Shown: piece by piece, positions 35,188 through 44,110 of the stretch | Numbering within the stretch: the first letter of the stretch is position 1 | Layout of the letters: each line of letters opens with the position of its first letter | DNA from: Frigoriglobus tundricola | GTDB lineage: Bacteria > Planctomycetota > Planctomycetia > Gemmatales > Gemmataceae | NCBI RefSeq assembly: GCF_013128195.2 | Contig: NZ_CP053452.2 | Span: forward strand, 6,262,001-6,326,000 | Reading direction: 5' to 3' | DNA length: 64,000 nucleotides | Notes under the pieces: model-generated | Database searches by the model: none | What the model was told of the DNA's origin: nothing | What the model saw: the letters and a program-made list of their open reading frames with translations, nothing else | Translations under genes and position numbers: made by a program

Positions 35188-35274
35188 GGAAAGTAGGTCA
35201 CTCGCTCCGCGCGTGACCCCAGCCACTGTCCCCGAATGGAAGGGTGCGACTCGCGGAGCGAGTCGCCTACTCTC
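35188..35274. repeat. Solitary REP pair (REPIN-like), cognate to the RAYT arrays
   Basis: GGAAAGTAGGTCACTCGC at the left end and GCGACTCGCGGAGCGAGTCG...CTACTCTC at the right end face each other, as in each unit of the RAYT arrays at 14553-14800 and 15577-15836. The inner sequence differs. It lies between the aminotransferase-fold gene and the E1 beta gene. Confidence 0.8.
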
Positions 35275-36373
35275 AAAACGGCCCCTTGAACTCGATGCTC
35301 TGCAGGTCGGCCCGCTCGGCCGGGAGCCAGCCGCACGCGCGGCCCTCGACCAGGTCCCGCGCCGCGGCGGCGATGGTCCGCGCGTTCGGGTAGAACAGGT
35401 TCTCCAGCCCCGGCGTCGTCGGGCAGGTGGTCGGGGCGAAGCCCATGCGCTTGAACCGGAAGTCGCGGACGCCCTGGAGCCGCTCCGCGACCTGGGCCGC
35501 GATCTCGGCCGCCGCCCCGCAGTTCGTCCAGCCGGTGTCCACCACCAGCAGCCGACCGGTCCGGCGCACCGAGTCCGTGATGGTGTCGATGTCCAGCGGG
35601 TTCAGCCAGATCGGGTCGATCACCTCCGCCCGCACGCCCACGTCTTCGAGGTACTTCGCCGCCCGCAGGGCCTCGACCTGCATGTACGAGATGCCCACGA
35701 CCGTCACGTCGTCGCCCGCGACCGCGATCCGGGCCTTCCCGGGCGCCACGGTGTACGCCTCGGCCGGCACCGGCCCCTTCTGGAAGTGCAGGAGGCGGTG
35801 CTCGACGTACAGCACAGGGTCGTCGTCGCGGACCGCGGCCGCCAGACACCCCTTGGCGTCGTAGGGCGTGGACGGGGCGACCACCTTGATGCCCGGAACG
35901 TGCATGAAGAAGCTGTGCAGCCCCTGCGAGTGCTGCGCGCCCTGGCCCCAGCTCTTGCCGATCATCGCCCGGACGACCATCGGCACGTTCACCCGGCCGC
36001 CGTACATGTACCGGCTCTTCGCGGCCACGTTGAGGAGCTGGTTCACCGCGAGCAGCAGGAAGTCCATGCGGATGTGGACGTGGATCGGCCGCAGGCCGGC
36101 GAGGGCCATGCCGATCGCGGCGCCGGTCATCGCGTCTTCCGACAGCGGCGTGCCGAACACGCGCTCCGCGCCGAACGCCTCGGGCAGCCCGAGCGTCGTG
36201 CCCTGGATCGCCTTCGGGTCGTCCACGTCGAGGCCGAACAGCACCACGTTCGGGTCGCGGGCCATCTCGAGTTCGGTCGCCTCGCGCACCGCCTCGACGA
36301 ACGTCCGCGTGCGCTCCCCCATTTTGGGGGCCGGGCGCGGGGCGGCTTTAGCGCTGGCAAGCGGCGAGCTCAT
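35273..36373 (-). CDS. Thiamine-diphosphate E1 beta subunit (transketolase-like, C-terminal half)
   Basis: 366 residues from the ATG at 36373 (GGAGG upstream), overlapping the end of the alpha gene by 26 bases. Beta-subunit signatures: G-E-R-T-R-T-F-V-E-A-V-R-E-A, V-F-G-T-P-L-S-E-D-A-M-T-G-A-A-I-G (catalytic Glu), G-G-R-V-N-V-P, H-S-Q-G-L-H-S-F-F, P-G-I-K-V-V-A-P-S-T-P-Y-D-A-K-G. Related subunits are found in acetoin or pyruvate dehydrogenase complexes, but also as the AviB1/AviB2-type pairs that add a two-carbon unit to sugars. No E2 or E3 gene is in the window. Confidence 0.88.
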   Translation of the reverse strand: MSSPLASAKAAPRPAPKMGERTRTFVEAVREATELEMARDPNVVLFGLDVDDPKAIQGTTLGLPEAFGAERVFGTPLSEDAMTGAAIGMALAGLRPIHVHIRMDFLLLAVNQLLNVAAKSRYMYGGRVNVPMVVRAMIGKSWGQGAQHSQGLHSFFMHVPGIKVVAPSTPYDAKGCLAAAVRDDDPVLYVEHRLLHFQKGPVPAEAYTVAPGKARIAVAGDDVTVVGISYMQVEALRAAKYLEDVGVRAEVIDPIWLNPLDIDTITDSVRRTGRLLVVDTGWTNCGAAAEIAAQVAERLQGVRDFRFKRMGFAPTTCPTTPGLENLFYPNARTIAAAARDLVEGRACGWLPAERADLQSIEFKGPF

Positions 36374-37313
36374 CGGCGTCCTCCGTGAAGATGTCGGTCA
36401 TGAGTTCGGACGGGTGCGGGAACGGGCTCGTCTCGGCGTACGCGAACGCCTCGGCCACCTCCCGTTCGACGGCGGCGACGATCATGCTCCGGACCTCCGG
36501 GGCCAGGAGCTCGCCGATCACGCGCACGGAGTCGTTGGCCTGCCACGGCTCGCATTCCGCCTGTGCGCGGTAGCCCAGGTGGTAGTCGGCGCCGGGGCCG
36601 ACGTGCTCGCGCCACCGGTACGTCGTCGCCTCGATGAACTGCGGCCCCGCGCCGGCCCGCATCCGGGCGACCGCGGCTTCGGCCCGCGCGCGAAGGGTGA
36701 GCACGTCGTTGCCGTCGAGGCGCTCGGCCGGCATCCCGTAGGCCCGCGCCCGGGCGCAGATGTCGGCGAGCCCCTGCCGCTTGGCCTGGGCGGTGTGGAT
36801 CGCGTAGCCGTTGTTCTCGCACACGAACAGTACCGGGAGGCGCTTCAGAACGGCGAAGTTCAGCGTCTCGGCGAACACGCCCTCTTCCGTCGCGCCGTCG
36901 CCGAAGAAGCTGGCGACGACCGCGTCCGACCGCCGGACCTTCAGCGCGTAAGCGTAGCCCGCGGCGTTGGCGATGGTCGTGCCGACCACCGCGGACGTGC
37001 CCATCACGCCGCACTCGGTGTCGATCAGGTGCATCGACCCGCCCTTACCGCGCGTGCAGCCGGTCACCTTGCCGTACAGCTCCGCGACCATCGCGCTCAT
37101 GTCCCCGCCCTTCGCGAGGTACAGGGCGTGGCCGCGGTAGGTGCCGAATACCACGTCGTCGGTGCGGAGGACGTCGCACACGCCGACCGACACCGCCTCC
37201 TGCCCGATGGAGAGGTGAACCGGGCTCTTGATCTTGTCGCTCGCGTACACGCGCGCGACCTCTTCTTCCACCCGGCGGATGCGGTACAGCGATCTAAATA
37301 GCCCGGCGTGCAT
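36348..37313 (-). CDS. Thiamine-diphosphate E1 alpha subunit
   Basis: 321 residues from the ATG at 37313 (GGAGG upstream). The ThDP motif is G-D-G-A-T-E-E-G...E-N-N, about 27 residues apart. Other alpha-subunit landmarks: S-I-G-Q-E-A-V-S-V-G, G-T-Y-R-G-H-A-L-Y-L-A-K-G, G-K-G-G-S-M-H-L, E-A-T-T-Y-R-W-R-E-H-V-G-P. Forms a heterotetramer with the beta subunit encoded immediately downstream. The start overlaps the epimerase gene by 20 bases, so translation is coupled. Confidence 0.9.
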   Translation of the reverse strand: MHAGLFRSLYRIRRVEEEVARVYASDKIKSPVHLSIGQEAVSVGVCDVLRTDDVVFGTYRGHALYLAKGGDMSAMVAELYGKVTGCTRGKGGSMHLIDTECGVMGTSAVVGTTIANAAGYAYALKVRRSDAVVASFFGDGATEEGVFAETLNFAVLKRLPVLFVCENNGYAIHTAQAKRQGLADICARARAYGMPAERLDGNDVLTLRARAEAAVARMRAGAGPQFIEATTYRWREHVGPGADYHLGYRAQAECEPWQANDSVRVIGELLAPEVRSMIVAAVEREVAEAFAYAETSPFPHPSELMTDIFTEDADELAACQR

Positions 37314-38256
37314 GTCCGGTGCCCTCCGTGGCGCGGTGGTGCAGGAACCAGTCGTACGTCTCGGCCAGGGCGGCGCGGAAGTCTGCTTCCGCCCGCCAGC
37401 CCATCTCCCGAAGTGGAGCCGAATCGAGCGCTTTCAGCGGCGCGCCGTCCGGGTGGGCGGCGTCGAACCGGATGCGGCCGCGGAAGCCGACCACATCGGC
37501 CACGGCGCTCGCGACGTCGGCGATGCTCACGTCCGTGCCGCCGCCGAGGTTGATCGGGGCGTCGCCCTCGTAGTTCTCGGCGACGAACAGGCACGCGCGG
37601 GCGAGGTCGCGCGCGTACACGAACTCCCGGCGCGGGGTGCCGGTGCCCCAGACCACCAGTTCCGCGTCGCCGCGGACCTTGGCGTCGTGCGCCCGGCGGA
37701 TGAGGGCGGGGATCACGTGGCCGCTGTCCGCGCCGAAGTCGTCGTGCGGGCCGAAGGCGTTGGCCGGAAACCCCGTGACGAACCGGCAGCCGTACTCGCG
37801 GCGGTAGGCGGCGCACAGCTTCCAGCCGGCGAACTTGGCGGTCGCGTAGGCCTCGCTCGTCGGCTCCATCGGCCCGGTGCCGAGCGCGCCGACCGCGAGC
37901 GGTTGCGGGGCGTGCTTCGGGTACGCGCACGAACTCGCGAGGTAGAGCAGCCTCGCCGTGCCGGCCCGGTGGGCGGCGTGGAGGACGTTGGTCGTCGCGA
38001 GCAAGTTGTCGCGCATCAGTTCGACCGGGTAGGCCCGGTTCAGACCGATGCCGCCCGACTTGCCGGCGCACAGGAACACGTATTCGGGCCGGGCCGCAGC
38101 GAAGAACGCCTCCGTGGCGGCGGCGTCCGTCACGTCGGGTTCGTCCGCGCCGATACCGACGAGGCGGGTGAACCGCTCGGCGCGGAGCACGTCGATGAGC
38201 GCGCGGCCGGGGAGGGTCGTTCCGCCGGCGACGAACACGCGGGCGTCCCGCTTCAT
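37294..38256 (-). CDS. GDP-L-fucose-synthase-like NAD-dependent epimerase/reductase
   Basis: 320 residues from the ATG at 38256 (GGAGG upstream). Extended-SDR fold: V-A-G-G-T-T-L-P-G near the start (middle Gly of the usual G-x2-G-x2-G is Thr), V-F-L-C-A-G-K-S-G-G-I, A-S-S-C-A-Y-P-K (GDP-fucose-synthase signature), and Y-A-T-A-K (catalytic Tyr and Lys). The closest well-known relatives are GDP-fucose synthase and ColC, the colitose synthase. In a cluster with a ColD-like dehydratase, a ColC-like role is an attractive inference. The start overlaps the kinase by 4 bases (ATGA). Confidence 0.88.
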   Translation of the reverse strand: MKRDARVFVAGGTTLPGRALIDVLRAERFTRLVGIGADEPDVTDAAATEAFFAAARPEYVFLCAGKSGGIGLNRAYPVELMRDNLLATTNVLHAAHRAGTARLLYLASSCAYPKHAPQPLAVGALGTGPMEPTSEAYATAKFAGWKLCAAYRREYGCRFVTGFPANAFGPHDDFGADSGHVIPALIRRAHDAKVRGDAELVVWGTGTPRREFVYARDLARACLFVAENYEGDAPINLGGGTDVSIADVASAVADVVGFRGRIRFDAAHPDGAPLKALDSAPLREMGWRAEADFRAALAETYDWFLHHRATEGTGHARRAI

Positions 38257-39329
38257 GCCGCCTCCGTGGGGCGGGTGGAGCGGACCAGTTCCTTGAACTG
38301 GCGGCGGCGCTGGCCGCGCGCCCGGTCGGCGGCCTCGTAGTCCGTGCCCGGCTCGTAGAAGATGATCTGGCTGCCGGCCGGCTCGAACTCGAACGGCACG
38401 TGGATGCAGCCGCTCAGCGCCTCGACCACGCTCGCCCGGCGCTCCGGCGGGACGAAGAGCAGGAGGAACCCGCCGCCGCCGGCGCCGGTGAGCTTGCCGC
38501 CGATCGCGCCGGCCGCGAGCGCCGTCTCGTACAGCCCGTCCACGTCGGCGTTGGACACCTCGGGGCTGAGGCTCCGCTTGGCGAGCCACGCCTCGTGCAA
38601 CAGCTCCCCGAACGCGATCAGGTTCACGCCGCCCGTCAGGATCTCGATGGCCTCGTCCACCATCTCCTTCATGATCCGCAACTGCCGGCGCCGGCTCTCG
38701 ATCCCCGGCACGTAGCTCTCCGCCACGTCGGCCGCGGTCCGCACGATGCCGGTGTAGACGAGCATCAGGTTCGATTTCAGTTCGGCGATCCGCCCGGCCG
38801 GCAGGACCAGCGGCGACACCTCGATCTCGCCGTCGGTCTGGAACCGGATGTGGCGCAATCCGCCGTGCGCGGCCACGGTCTGGTCCTGCGAGCCGACCGT
38901 CTCGCCCAGCACGTTCTGTTCGAGGTGAATGGCCTCTTTGGCGAGCTGGTGCTTGGTGGGCATCTCGCCGCGGAGGGCGTGCAGCGCGTGCAACAGGCCC
39001 ACGGTGAAGGCCGAACTGGACCCCATGCCGCTGCGGGCCGGGAGGTCGCCGTCGTGGTGGATCTCGACGCCGCGGTCGATCCGCAGGCTCCGGAGCGCCT
39101 CGCGGACGACCGGGTGCGTGATCTCGTCCACCGACGTACACGTTTCGATCTGCCGGTACACGACGCGGATGCGGTGCTCGAAGAACGGCGGCAGGTGCCG
39201 GCACGTGAGGTAGCAGTACTTGTCGATGCTGGCGGCGAGAACGGCGCCGCCGTGCTGGCGGTACCACGCCGGGTAGTCGGTACCGCCCCCGAAGAAGGAA
39301 ACGCGGTACGGCGTGCGGGAGATGATCAT
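38253..39329 (-). CDS. GHMP-family sugar kinase (heptose kinase/HddA-like)
   Basis: 358 residues from the ATG at 39329. Start motif R-T-P-Y-R-V-S-F-F-G-G-G-T-D-Y-P is typical of D-glycero-D-manno-heptose 7-phosphate kinases and fucokinase-like GHMP enzymes. The ATP motif is P-A-R-S-G-M-G-S-S-S-A-F (about 97-108), and G-G-K-L-T-G-A-G-G-G-G-F is the C-terminal GHMP motif. It phosphorylates a sugar at C-1, feeding a nucleotide-sugar route. First gene of the minus-strand cluster. Confidence 0.88.
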   Translation of the reverse strand: MIISRTPYRVSFFGGGTDYPAWYRQHGGAVLAASIDKYCYLTCRHLPPFFEHRIRVVYRQIETCTSVDEITHPVVREALRSLRIDRGVEIHHDGDLPARSGMGSSSAFTVGLLHALHALRGEMPTKHQLAKEAIHLEQNVLGETVGSQDQTVAAHGGLRHIRFQTDGEIEVSPLVLPAGRIAELKSNLMLVYTGIVRTAADVAESYVPGIESRRRQLRIMKEMVDEAIEILTGGVNLIAFGELLHEAWLAKRSLSPEVSNADVDGLYETALAAGAIGGKLTGAGGGGFLLLFVPPERRASVVEALSGCIHVPFEFEPAGSQIIFYEPGTDYEAADRARGQRRRQFKELVRSTRPTEAA

Positions 39330-40158
39330 TCCTTGATCCGTGGGCCGAGGGTGCAGGTCCGTCTGCGTCTCTGGGTGGCCGACCGACGACTCGGAATCGT
39401 TACCGGGACGGAATGTTCACATACGGCCGCCGCCCCTGTCAACCCCAGCGGCGCCGGCGCGGGCGCGGGCGGCGGTGCCGTCTGCGGCGAGCGTCCCGAT
39501 GCCGGCCCCGTCCGCCGCGTCCGATCCCGTTACAGGTGCCGGCATAAATCTGTGCCGAACGGGGAATTCGCGCGAGCACGGGGCACCACGCCGGCCGCCG
39601 TCGCGCGGAAGGCGCGTGCCGAGCGACTCGCGTCGCGGCGCCCCGCGCGAGTGGAACTCATCGGCCACGGTAACTCAATCGCCGTACGCGAAATCCCGTC
39701 GTCCAACCAGCCGATTGTGTCAAATCGCGCACCCCGGGCGGCCTGCGGTTCGGTCCCGAGTGCAATACTTGAGCCGACCCGCCATTACGCCGCTGTTCCC
39801 GATCCCCACGACCCGCGGCCGCTCGCGGCCGGAACGGGGCGCGCGCCGGGACGAGGTTACGTTCGCGCGTGTCGGCTGCCGCACACCCGCGGGCGACTCG
39901 CGCCTCTTTCACCCCACGCGTGAAAGGGACGCAAAACTTTCCGAACCGTCACGATGATGGTGACATGTGTTGGCAGATAGCAATCGGCCCCACCTCGCTT
40001 TCCGGTGCTTGAGGCAACGTCGGCCCGCATCGGGGCGGCGGAATTTTGCGACCCGCTGGTGGGGCCGCTGCACCGCGGGGCCAGGGCCGCGCCGGACGCG
40101 GTCGCGCGCGGGCGTCCGAGGCGACGACCGGATCTCACGTACCGGGGAACGAGCACCC
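39330..40158. other. 829-base intergenic region between divergent operons
   Basis: Open frames here have low-complexity, compositionally random translations and no family match; none is supported. It must contain the promoters for the minus-strand sugar cluster (left end) and the plus-strand chemotaxis operon (right end). No clear hexamers or long palindromes are visible. Confidence 0.5.
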
Positions 40159-40470
40159 ATGAGCCCTGACGAAACGCCGCCCAACGAGGAACCCGCCGCC
40201 GACGCGCTGCGCCCGACGTGCGAGCTGACCGTCGCAACGGCCGCCGAACTGCGCGCAGAACTGATGCGCGTCACGGCCCGCGGCTCCGATGTCCTCATCG
40301 ACCTCGCCGCCGTGCCGCACGTGGACGCCGCCGCCCTCCAACTGTTCGCCGCGGCGGCCGCCGCGGTCCGCCGGGCGGGCCACCGGCTGCTCCTCGTGGG
40401 GGGCCGGCCCGCGGTCGCGGAAACCGTCCGCCTGGCCGGGTTCGCGGACCTACTTTCGACCGGCCCATGA
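40159..40470 (+). CDS. STAS-domain protein (anti-sigma-factor-antagonist type)
   Basis: 103 residues from the ATG at 40159. The STAS core spans about 20-100 (D-V-L-I-D-L-A-A-V-P-H-V-D-A-A-A-L-Q-L-F). The residue usually phosphorylated (Ser/Thr after D-S) is not obvious: the loop reads H-V-D-A-A. First gene of the chemotaxis operon, followed 37 bases later by the soluble MCP-like protein. Confidence 0.8.
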   Translation: MSPDETPPNEEPAADALRPTCELTVATAAELRAELMRVTARGSDVLIDLAAVPHVDAAALQLFAAAAAAVRRAGHRLLLVGGRPAVAETVRLAGFADLLSTGP

Positions 40471-40507
40471 CCGCTTCAGTGCCACCGCTTCTTCACGGGA
40501 GTTGCCA

Positions 40508-41494
40508 ATGACCGCGCCTGATGGGGCCGCCGTGGAACCCTTCTTCGCCCCACCGGACGACGCGGGCGACGAGCGGTTGCGGGAGGTCGAGGCCGAACTG
40601 GCCGACGCGCTACCGGTCCTCCCCCTGGTCTGCCGGCAGTTGACGGAATCGGTGGAGTGCGTGGAGCGCGCGGTGACGGGGGTCTGCGGGGAGTTCCAGT
40701 CGATCGCCGACAAAGCGATCGCCGGCGTCGGGGGCGGCGCCGCCGGGGCCGGCGGTGAGGACCACATCGCCGCCGCGAGTGTGACGATCTCCCGGCTGCT
40801 CGGGCGCGCCGAGGAGGCCCACAACCGCCTCGGTGACACGGCGCGGCGGGTCGAATCGGTCGAGGCCGACGTCCAGGCGATCCAGGCGGTCGCCCGCACC
40901 ATGGACTCGCTCACCCGGGCGCTGAAGGTGCTGTCCATCAACGCCCGGATCGAGGCGACCCGCGCGGGCGACGCCGGCCGGTCCTTCGCGGTCGTCGCGG
41001 GCGAGACCGGTAAGGTCGCGGTCGACGCGGCCCGCATGAACCAGTCGATTCACGAGATGGCCGACCGGCTCGGGCGCGGGGTCCGGGAGAGCGCCGCCGA
41101 GATCCGCACGCGGGTCGCCGAGGGGCGCCGCGACGTCGAGGTGGCCCGGGCCGAGGTCGAGGGCACGCTGAAGCTGCTGGCCCAGACCTCCGAGGGGCTC
41201 CGCGGCGCGGTCGCCGCGGCCGCCCGCGAGGCGGAGGAGCTGAACCGGATGATCGGCCGGGCGGTCGTCGCGCTCCAGTTCCAGGACACCGTCTCCCAGC
41301 GGGTCGGGCACGTCGTCGCGACGCTCCAGGAACTGAACGCCGAACTCGCCCGCCTGGTGCCGGACGGGGTCGGCGAGGAGCCCGGCGGCGCGTGGCGCGA
41401 GCGGATGAGCCGCTGGTTCACGATGGCGGAGGAGCACCGCGCCCTGGAGGGCGGCGGCGGGGCCCGGACCGTCGGCGACATCGAACTGTTCTGA
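40508..41494 (+). CDS. Soluble methyl-accepting-type protein
   Basis: 328 residues from the ATG at 40508. No membrane helix. The centre is a coiled coil with an MCP-like tip: S-I-N-A-R-I-E-A-T-R-A-G-D-A-G-R-S-F-A-V-V-A (about 138-160). The hairpin is shorter and the tip is divergent from the membrane MCPs nearby. It could be a cytosolic chemoreceptor or a regulatory partner of CheA. Confidence 0.75.
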   Translation: MTAPDGAAVEPFFAPPDDAGDERLREVEAELADALPVLPLVCRQLTESVECVERAVTGVCGEFQSIADKAIAGVGGGAAGAGGEDHIAAASVTISRLLGRAEEAHNRLGDTARRVESVEADVQAIQAVARTMDSLTRALKVLSINARIEATRAGDAGRSFAVVAGETGKVAVDAARMNQSIHEMADRLGRGVRESAAEIRTRVAEGRRDVEVARAEVEGTLKLLAQTSEGLRGAVAAAAREAEELNRMIGRAVVALQFQDTVSQRVGHVVATLQELNAELARLVPDGVGEEPGGAWRERMSRWFTMAEEHRALEGGGGARTVGDIELF

Positions 41495-41516
41495 GCGTGT
41501 CACACCCGAGGACCTC

Positions 41517-41882
41517 ATGGCCAAGACCGTACTGATCGTCGATGACTCCGCGAGCATGCGGCAGATGGTGGCGTTCGCGATGCGCGGGGCCGGGTTCGCC
41601 GTCCTCGAGGGCGGCCACGGGCAGGAGGCGCTGGACCGCCTCAGCGGGCAGAAGGTGGACCTGGTGATCACCGACCTGAACATGCCGGTCATGGACGGGA
41701 TCGCGCTGATCAAGCAGATCCGCGCGCAGCCGGCGAACAAGTACACCCCCATCCTGATGCTCACGACCGAGTCGCAGGACGCCAAGAAGCAAGAGGGGAA
41801 GGCGGCCGGCGCGACCGGCTGGGTGGTCAAGCCGTTCGACCCGCAGCAACTGTTGCAAGTGGTAGGCAAACTGGTCCGCTGA
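41517..41882 (+). CDS. cheY: CheY-type response regulator
   Basis: 121 residues, a single receiver domain. Acidic pair D9/D10, phosphoacceptor D53 in V-I-T-D-L-N-M-P, switch Thr in L-M-L-T-T-E-S and Lys105 in V-V-K-P-F-D. No output domain. It sits between the soluble MCP-like gene and cheA, as expected for the CheA substrate. Confidence 0.93.
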   Translation: MAKTVLIVDDSASMRQMVAFAMRGAGFAVLEGGHGQEALDRLSGQKVDLVITDLNMPVMDGIALIKQIRAQPANKYTPILMLTTESQDAKKQEGKAAGATGWVVKPFDPQQLLQVVGKLVR

Positions 41883-41896
41883 CCCGGAGAGGCGCC

Positions 41897-44062
41897 GTGC
41901 AGATCGACATGAACCAGTTCCGGGCCGTGTTCTTTTCCGAAGCGGCGGAACACCTGGACGCCATCGAGTCCGGACTGCTCCGGCTGGAGGCCAACCCGGC
42001 CGACCGCGACGTCCTCGACGCCGTGTTCCGCGGCGCCCACACGATCAAGGGCGCCGGCGGGACGTTCGGGTTCCCCGAAATCGCCCGGTTCACCCACGGG
42101 ATGGAGAACCTGCTCGACCGCGCCCGCGACGGCACGGTGGCGCTCACCCGCACCGTCATCAACGTGCTCCTGCGCGCGACCGACGTGCTCGGGGGGCTGA
42201 TCGAGTCGGCGCAGACCGGGGCCGCCCCGCCGCCCGCGACGAACGCGGTCCTGGACGAGTTACAGGCCGCCGTCGGGGCCGGCGCGGCGGCCGCCGCGGG
42301 CGCCGCCGAGCCGCCCCCGGTCGCCGCTGCGGCGCCCGCCGAGCCGCGCCGGTACCGGGTCACGTTCGCCCCGGGGCGCGACGTGTTCCGCTGCGGGGCC
42401 GACCCGATCAACCTGCTCCGCGACCTGGCCGAGCTGGGGCCGCTGGGCGACGTCGCGGCCGACGTGTCCGCCCTGCCCGCGCTGGGCGACCTCGACCCCG
42501 ATACCTGTTACCTGGGCTGGAGCACCGAACTGACCACGACCCGGACGGCGGCCGCCGTCCGGGACGTGTTCTGCTTCCTCCCCGAAGACGGGCGCGTTTC
42601 GGTCGATGAGATCGGGGCCGCCGGGCCACCTGCCAGCGCCATCGCCCCCGAGCCGCTGCCCCCGGCAGCCGCCCCACCCGCCCCACCCGCTCCTGCCGCT
42701 TCAGCCGCCGTTCCGGCCGCGCCGGCCCCGGCCCCCGGGGAGTCAACATACCCCGGCGTGGAGCGGCGGGCGCCCGACCGGTCCTCGATCCGGGTCCCGG
42801 TCGAGAAGGTGGACCGGCTGGTGAACCTGATCGAGGAGCTGATCGTCTCCCAGTCGATGCTGAACCAGCTCGTCGGCCGGCTCTCGCCCGAGGCGATGTC
42901 GTGGTTGTGGGAGGCCGCCTCGGCGCCCGATGCGCCGCACGAACTCATGGAGTCGGTGGTGGGACTGGACCGCCACCTCCGCTCCCTGTGCGAGGTGACC
43001 ACGTCGAGCGACCGCAACCTGCGGGAGCTCCAGGAACGGGTGATGGCCGTGCGGATGGTCCCGATCGGCACGATCACCGGCCGCTTCCCCCGGCTGGTGC
43101 GCGAGCTGTCCGGGACGCTCGGCAAGAAGATCCGGTTCGAAATCGCCGGTGAGGACACGGAACTGGACAAGCAGGTGATCGAGCGGGTCGGCGACCCGCT
43201 CATGCACCTGATCCGCAACTCGGCCGACCACGGGCTGGAGTCGCCGGCCGAGCGGGCCGCCGCGGGCAAGCCCGAGGAGGGCGTCATCCGGCTGACCGCC
43301 GCGCAGCGCGGGGACAGCGTGCTGGTGGAGGTCTCCGACGACGGCCGGGGGCTCGACCTGGCGCGGATCCGGGCCAAGGCCGTCGCCCGCGGGGTGATCG
43401 CCCCGACCGACACGCTGACCGACGACGAGGTGCGGGAGCTGATCTTCCGCCCCGGGTTCTCCACCGCCGAGGCCGTGACCGACGTGTCCGGGCGCGGGGT
43501 GGGCATGGACGTGGTGAAGAGCAACATCGCCGCGCTCAACGGGTCCGTGGCGGTCGCCAGCGAGCCGGGGCGCGGCACCCGCGTGCGGATCAAGCTGCCG
43601 CTGACGATGGCCATTCTCGACGGCCTGTGCCTGGGGATCGGCGAGGACGTGTACGTCGTGCCGCTGCTGAACGTCGTCGAGTCGCTCCGCCCCCGCCCGG
43701 CCGAGGTCAAGTCGGTGCTGGGCCGGGGGACGGTGGTGATGGTCCGCGGCGAGCCGGTCCCGCTCTGGTCGCTGGCCGCCCTGGTCGACCGCCCGGCCGC
43801 GATCACCGACCCGGCCGCGGGCCTGGTCGTCATCGTCGAGGGCGACGGGAAGCGGTACGGGCTCCTGGTCGACGAGCTGATCGGGCAGTCGCAGGTGGTG
43901 ATCAAGACGCTGGAGGCGAACTACCGCCGGGTGGACGGGATCGTCGGCGCGACCATCCTGGGCGACGGCCGGGTGGGCATGATCCTCAACGTTCACGGGC
44001 TGCCGGGCCTGGGCGCGCGGGGGCTCCCGCCCGCGACGGCCGAGCCGGCGACATCGGCCTGA
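41897..44062 (+). CDS. cheA: Chemotaxis histidine kinase CheA (first system)
   Basis: 721 residues from GTG 41897 (GGAGAG upstream). HPt with H48 in R-G-A-H-T-I-K-G-A-G-G; an Ala/Pro-rich linker with a beta-domain of unknown type; dimerisation and kinase domains with N-S-A-D-H-G-L-E (N box), D-D-G-R-G-L-D and G-R-G-V-G-M-D-V-V-K (G boxes); and a CheW-like C-terminal domain. Frame intact from start to stop. Confidence 0.95.
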   Translation: MQIDMNQFRAVFFSEAAEHLDAIESGLLRLEANPADRDVLDAVFRGAHTIKGAGGTFGFPEIARFTHGMENLLDRARDGTVALTRTVINVLLRATDVLGGLIESAQTGAAPPPATNAVLDELQAAVGAGAAAAAGAAEPPPVAAAAPAEPRRYRVTFAPGRDVFRCGADPINLLRDLAELGPLGDVAADVSALPALGDLDPDTCYLGWSTELTTTRTAAAVRDVFCFLPEDGRVSVDEIGAAGPPASAIAPEPLPPAAAPPAPPAPAASAAVPAAPAPAPGESTYPGVERRAPDRSSIRVPVEKVDRLVNLIEELIVSQSMLNQLVGRLSPEAMSWLWEAASAPDAPHELMESVVGLDRHLRSLCEVTTSSDRNLRELQERVMAVRMVPIGTITGRFPRLVRELSGTLGKKIRFEIAGEDTELDKQVIERVGDPLMHLIRNSADHGLESPAERAAAGKPEEGVIRLTAAQRGDSVLVEVSDDGRGLDLARIRAKAVARGVIAPTDTLTDDEVRELIFRPGFSTAEAVTDVSGRGVGMDVVKSNIAALNGSVAVASEPGRGTRVRIKLPLTMAILDGLCLGIGEDVYVVPLLNVVESLRPRPAEVKSVLGRGTVVMVRGEPVPLWSLAALVDRPAAITDPAAGLVVIVEGDGKRYGLLVDELIGQSQVVIKTLEANYRRVDGIVGATILGDGRVGMILNVHGLPGLGARGLPPATAEPATSA

Positions 44063-44110
44063 CGGGGCGCACCGGCCGGGCGGGTCCGGCCGCACACACG
44101 CGAGGGGCAC

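Noticed and set aside
36348-36373. Overlap of E1 alpha and beta as evidence of a frameshift
   Set aside because: Both ends are intact and each gene has its own ribosome binding site; it is ordinary translational coupling.
39340-39957. 205-codon frame in the gap before the chemotaxis operon
   Set aside because: Arg/Pro/Ser-rich translation, no ribosome binding site, no family features.
39950-40158. Sigma-54 promoter upstream of the STAS gene
   Set aside because: A TTGGCA followed by GCAAT is present at about 39969, but the GG-GC spacing is wrong.
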